Below, piece after piece: positions 61,243 through 64,000 of a stretch of 64,000 bases of DNA. The notes under the pieces are model-generated. The model saw only the letters and a program-made list of their open reading frames with translations. It did no database searches and had not been told where the DNA came from. The position numbers and the translations under genes were made by a program. Numbering within the stretch: position 1 is the stretch's first letter; every line of letters begins with the position of its first letter. The DNA lies in NCBI RefSeq assembly GCF_029278605.1, contig NZ_CP119573.1, positions 1,736,001 to 1,800,000 of the forward strand. Reading direction: 5' to 3'. Origin of the DNA: Cupriavidus sp. WKF15. Its GTDB lineage: Bacteria > Pseudomonadota > Gammaproteobacteria > Burkholderiales > Burkholderiaceae.

Positions 61243-61620
61243 ATGAACAGTACAGCCGTGCCAAGAGGCGCTAGCGAACCGTTCCGGCAACTGCGGGCGT
61301 TGCGTCGAGCGCGCAAGCTGAAGCAGGAAGACGTTGCCCGAAAGGCGGGGATTTCGCGAGAAGCCTACCTGCGGGCAGAGTCTGGCCAGGCCGATCCCCG
61401 CATGTCGACCTTCCTGGCCGCATGCGAAGCCCTGGGGCTTGAGGTCGTCCTGGCGCCGCAGCATCTCGCTGCCGACGTAAACGCATTCATCGCCAGCCGC
61501 AATGGCGGCGTCACGGCAGCCTCGATGGCCGGCCAACCGGCCGCCGCCCCGAGTGCGCCGGCGACAGCGGCCAATCCTGGCACCGGCAGCTTCGGCTCCG
61601 GTACAGGCGAAGGCCACTAA
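61243..61620 (+). CDS. XRE-type helix-turn-helix protein
   Basis: The product is 125 residues from ATG 61243. The HTH spans about residues 13-65: FRQLRALRRARKLKQEDVAR, then KAGISREAYLRAESGQADPR. The C-terminal 40 residues are Ala/Pro/Gly/Ser-rich and probably disordered. There is no toxin-like gene beside it, so an antitoxin role is not supported. A strong hairpin follows 80 bases downstream. Confidence 0.85.
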   Translation: MNSTAVPRGASEPFRQLRALRRARKLKQEDVARKAGISREAYLRAESGQADPRMSTFLAACEALGLEVVLAPQHLAADVNAFIASRNGGVTAASMAGQPAAAPSAPATAANPGTGSFGSGTGEGH

Positions 61621-61700
61621 CCAGCCTCCTCACGATTCTGCCTGGCCGGACACATTCCAGATGTGGCCGGTTCAGGCGGATTAACGGCGGAGAGGGAGGG

Positions 61701-61740
61701 CAGCAACCGGCACAGTGCAGACGCGCTGTGCCGGTTGCTG
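61701..61740 (+). terminator. Perfect 15-base hairpin after the XRE gene
   Basis: CAGCAACCGGCACAG / CTGTGCCGGTTGCTG, perfect stem, 10-base loop, no long T-run. It probably ends the XRE transcript. Confidence 0.7.
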
Positions 61741-61790
61741 GTGTCTGGTGATAGGTCGCCGCACTGGCGCATGCATCCATCACGCCCACT

Positions 61791-61854
61791 CGCTTTTTGG
61801 TCACTTTTGTCACCAGGGCAAAAGCGACCCTCCGGCTGCGCTGGCGAAACAGCC
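61791..61854 (-). repeat. Extragenic palindromic repeat, copy C
   Basis: CGCTTTTTGGTCACTTTTGT, then a diverged stem-loop and CTCCGGCTGCGCTGGCGAAAC ending AGCC, split here by position only. Same orientation as copy B at 55.2 kb, more diverged in the stem. Confidence 0.65.
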
Positions 61855-61934
61855 ACAGCGCCTGGCGCCCAAGACTTCCCGCCTTCCCCCGTTTCCCGAC
61901 TAAAACAAATTGAAGCCACGCTCACGGCATCGAT

Positions 61935-61963
61935 TTGACACGTCCGTCCTCAATGATTACGAT
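61935..61963 (+). promoter_or_regulatory. Sigma-70 promoter of the hmgA operon
   Basis: TTGACA (61935-61940), a 17-base spacer and TACGAT (61958-61963). A perfect -35 and correct spacing. The start of transcription is expected near 61970, about 100 bases before GTG 62069. Confidence 0.65.
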
Positions 61964-61991
61964 ATAGTAAATGCATTACGCATTCCGTAAT
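61957..61991. promoter_or_regulatory. Operator dyads over the hmgA promoter
   Basis: TTAC-GATATA-GTAA (61957-61970) covers the -10 box. ATTACG-CATTC-CGTAAT (61975-61991) lies just downstream of the start point. Both share the TTAC/GTAA half-site, so one repressor probably binds as two dimers. In Pseudomonas the IclR-type HmgR controls this operon; the regulator here is not visible. Confidence 0.6.
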
Positions 61992-62068
61992 TCTTCCTGA
62001 GAAGCCGAACAAAACACAAAGCTCCCAGGCCCGCGGCAAGCCGGATACCGGCGTGACATGGAGACACC

Positions 62069-62332
62069 GTGGACACCAGCGACCAGACCCGTACTGCGTA
62101 CCAGCCATGCGCCGAGCAGCGCATGCCGCTGCGTCCGTGGGCAGATGGCCTGGGTTGCGGCGAACGCATTGCCGCCAGGGGCTCGAGCTGGATCAGTTTT
62201 TCCGCGGATGCCGTGCTCCGCGCCATGCAACAGGCGATCTGTTCGCCGACCGTCCTCCATGCCGCCGCCTGGCACGGCATGCCCGTCCATTCCGCCAAAG
62301 AACTCCCGACCCCGACGCTGACCCGATCATGA
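62069..62332 (+). CDS. Small ORF translationally coupled to hmgA
   Basis: An 87-residue frame from GTG 62069 (GGAG five bases upstream) ending in TGA that overlaps the hmgA start as ATGA. The product (start [20 protein letters not shown]) has three Cys, no membrane segment and no family I know. It lies between the promoter and hmgA. hmgA has no good ribosome binding site of its own, so translation of this ORF probably drives it by coupling. It may act as a leader peptide or a small protein. Confidence 0.55.
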   Translation: MDTSDQTRTAYQPCAEQRMPLRPWADGLGCGERIAARGSSWISFSADAVLRAMQQAICSPTVLHAAAWHGMPVHSAKELPTPTLTRS

Positions 62333-63648
62333 ATCTCACGCACACCCAACTGGCCGAACACGGCTACATGTCCGGCTTTGCCAACGAATTCGCCACGGAA
62401 GCGCTGCCCGGCGCATTGCCGGTTGGTCAGAATTCACCCCAGCGCGCGCCGTACGGCCTGTATGCCGAGCAACTGTCCGGCACGGCCTTCACCGCGCCGC
62501 GCGCCCATAACCGCCGTTCGTGGCTGTATCGCATCCGCCCGGGCGCGATGCACAAGCCGTTCACGCTGGTGGAGCAGTCGCGCTTCCTGAGCCGCTTTGA
62601 CGAAATCGCGGCATCGCCGAACCAGATGCGCTGGAGCCCGCCGTCCATGCCGGCCACGCCGACGGATTTCATCGACGGCATCGTCACCATGGCCGGCAAC
62701 GGCGGCCCGGAGGCCATGACCGGCTGCGGCATCCACCTGTACCTGGCCAACCAGTCGATGCAGGACCGCTTCTTCTACAACGCCGATGGCGAGATGCTGG
62801 TCGTGCCGCAGCAGGGCCGCGTGCGCTTCGTGACGGAGATGGGCCGGCTCGATGTGGAGCCGCAGGAGATCGTGGTGATTCCGCGCGGCGTGCGTTTCCG
62901 CGTCGAGCTGCCGGATGGCGAGGCGCGCGGCTATATCTGCGAGAACTACGGTGCGCAGTTCAAGCTGCCCGACCTGGGCGTGATCGGCTCCAATGGCCTG
63001 GCCAACCCGCGCGACTTCATGACGCCGGTGGCCGCGTACGAGGACCGCGAGGGCGATTTCGAACTGGTGGCGAAGTTCCAGGGCAACCTGTGGCGTGCCG
63101 ATATCGGCCATTCGCCGCTCGACGTGGTGGCGTGGCACGGCAACTTCGCGCCCTACAAGTACGATCTGCGCCGCTTCAATACCATCGGCTCGATCAGCTT
63201 CGATCACCCGGATCCGTCGATCTTCCTGGTGCTGCAGTCGCCGTCGGACACGCCGGGTGTCGACACCATCGATTTCGTTATCTTCGGGCCGCGCTGGCTG
63301 GCGATGGAGAACTCGTTCCGCCCGCCCTGGTTCCACCGCAATATCGCCAGCGAATTCATGGGCCTGATCACCGGCGTCTACGACGCCAAGGCAGAGGGCT
63401 TCGCACCGGGCGGGGCCAGCCTGCACAACTGCATGAGCGGCCACGGCCCCGATGCTGACACGTTTGCCAAGGCTACCTCGGCCGATACGTCCACCCCGCA
63501 TCACATCACCGACACCATGGCGTTCATGTTCGAGACCCCGGGCGTGATCCGGCCTACGCCTTACGCGGCCAACTCGGCCTCGCTGCAGCAGGACTACTAC
63601 ACCTGCTGGCAAGGGCTGAAGAAGCATTTCAACCCGAACGAGCGCTGA
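62329..63648 (+). CDS. hmgA: Homogentisate 1,2-dioxygenase
   Basis: The product is 439 residues from ATG 62329, where the family begins ([20 protein letters not shown]). Iron ligands His336, Glu342 and His372 lie in [13 protein letters not shown] and SGHGPD, close to the numbering of the human enzyme (335, 341, 371). It opens the homogentisate ring to maleylacetoacetate in tyrosine and phenylalanine breakdown. The open frame runs further upstream, but those residues are unconserved and belong to another frame's ORF. Fumarylacetoacetase follows 82 bases later; an isomerase gene is not in the window. Confidence 0.97.
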   Translation: MNLTHTQLAEHGYMSGFANEFATEALPGALPVGQNSPQRAPYGLYAEQLSGTAFTAPRAHNRRSWLYRIRPGAMHKPFTLVEQSRFLSRFDEIAASPNQMRWSPPSMPATPTDFIDGIVTMAGNGGPEAMTGCGIHLYLANQSMQDRFFYNADGEMLVVPQQGRVRFVTEMGRLDVEPQEIVVIPRGVRFRVELPDGEARGYICENYGAQFKLPDLGVIGSNGLANPRDFMTPVAAYEDREGDFELVAKFQGNLWRADIGHSPLDVVAWHGNFAPYKYDLRRFNTIGSISFDHPDPSIFLVLQSPSDTPGVDTIDFVIFGPRWLAMENSFRPPWFHRNIASEFMGLITGVYDAKAEGFAPGGASLHNCMSGHGPDADTFAKATSADTSTPHHITDTMAFMFETPGVIRPTPYAANSASLQQDYYTCWQGLKKHFNPNER

Positions 63649-63730
63649 GCACAGCGGCGCAAAGCCACACAAAACAAGTAGACGGCGCGCGGCACGGTCC
63701 GCGTGCCACAGACATTTTTCGGAGTAACTG

Positions 63731-64000
63731 ATGACCGCCCCGACCACCAGCTGGATTGAATCCGCCAACGACGGCAAGACCCATTTCCCCTTGCAGAACC
63801 TGCCGTACGGCATCTTTTCCGTAAAGGGCCAGCCCGCGCGCGTTGGCGTGGCGATCGGCAAATTCGTGCTGGACCTCGCCGCGCTCGACGAAGCGGGCCT
63901 GCTGCCTGCGGCGGCCAAGGGCAGCTTTGCCGCCGCGAGCCTGAACCGCTTCATCGCGCTGGGCAAGCCGGTGTGGTCGGAAACGCGCCAGCGCCTGACG
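63731..64000 (+). CDS. fahA: Fumarylacetoacetase, 3' end outside window
   Basis: Ninety N-terminal residues from ATG 63731 (GGAG upstream). SWIESANDGKTHFPLQNLPY and GIFSVKGQPARVGVAIGKFV are the typical opening of bacterial fumarylacetoacetase. It cleaves fumarylacetoacetate to fumarate and acetoacetate, the last step of the homogentisate route. The catalytic domain lies beyond the window. Confidence 0.93.
   Translation, partial: MTAPTTSWIESANDGKTHFPLQNLPYGIFSVKGQPARVGVAIGKFVLDLAALDEAGLLPAAAKGSFAAASLNRFIALGKPVWSETRQRLT

Larger units (their letters stand above)
61621..62068. other. Non-coding stretch before the homogentisate operon
   Basis: The 448 bases hold, in order, a hairpin terminator (61701-61740), an extragenic palindromic repeat (61791-61854) and the promoter/operator of the hmgA operon (about 61935-61991). 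I see no gene in it. Confidence 0.65.

Noticed and set aside
61243..61620. XRE protein as antitoxin of a toxin-antitoxin pair
   Set aside because: No toxin-sized gene lies next to it on the same strand; the following 448 bases are non-coding.
62053..62328. Upstream extension of the hmgA frame
   Set aside because: Homogentisate dioxygenases start at the GYMSGF region; the extension overlaps a better supported ORF in another frame.

Overview
The window looks like a chromosomal stretch of a high-GC betaproteobacterium of the Burkholderiaceae, most likely Cupriavidus or a close relative. The basis is the uniformly GC-rich coding DNA, two periplasmic binding receptors of the Bug (tripartite tricarboxylate transporter) type, abundant CoA-ester catabolic genes, and a homogentisate operon. 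The genus is inferred from gene content and style, not from a search. I saw no rRNA, tRNA, CRISPR array, transposase or phage gene.

Layout. (1) 1-9.3 kb: a divergent acyl-CoA catabolic locus. A leftward operon carries an IclR regulator, a cyclase-family hydrolase, a branched-chain amino acid type binding protein and a thiolase-like protein cut by the window edge. A rightward set carries a hydratase/3-hydroxyacyl-CoA dehydrogenase fusion, a CaiB-type CoA-transferase and a Bug receptor. (2) 9.3-34.9 kb: a type VI secretion system with all thirteen core components in two divergent arms. tssB, C, K, L, an OmpA-domain gene, hcp, clpV and tssE run left. vgrG, a lipase effector, a Tli4-like immunity gene, two unknown genes and tssM, A, F, G, J run right. 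The OmpA-domain gene is split by one extra base in a G5 tract. (3) 34.9-45.4 kb: a sigma-54-type activator divergent from an operon for activation and biotin-dependent carboxylation of an unidentified acid. That operon encodes a carboxyltransferase subunit, a one-chain biotin carboxylase/biotin carrier/carboxyltransferase, a tandem CoA-transferase and a Bug receptor. Dyads and a -24/-12 promoter lie between them.

(4) 45.4-50.6 kb: a leftward four-gene operon (DUF3348, DUF802, OmpA/MotB-like, DUF2894). It pairs a four-helix MotA/ExbB-like protein carrying a very long coiled coil, including 87-residue repeats, with a MotB-like peptidoglycan-binding partner. This resembles the ZorA/ZorB motor half of Zorya without the Zorya nuclease or helicase genes, and it is the best candidate here for an undescribed system. 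(5) 50.7-56.3 kb: a DipZ-like thiol-disulfide protein, a two-component system, a stand-alone thioredoxin paralogue of the DipZ periplasmic domain and a 44-residue membrane ORF, with a repeat-rich non-coding stretch between. (6) 56.4-61.6 kb: small housekeeping and regulatory genes (zinc-less alcohol dehydrogenase family, GYD, MarR, DUF2917, alpha/beta hydrolase, TetR, XRE) and a decayed short-chain dehydrogenase remnant. (7) 61.9-64 kb: the homogentisate operon (small upstream ORF, hmgA, start of fumarylacetoacetase) behind a good sigma-70 promoter covered by inverted repeats.

Working picture: two substrate-specific CoA-ester pathways, each coupled to its own periplasmic receptor, flank an antibacterial or anti-host secretion system. 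Short overlaps such as ATGA and GTGA, or one-base gaps, bind many neighbours into translationally coupled operons.
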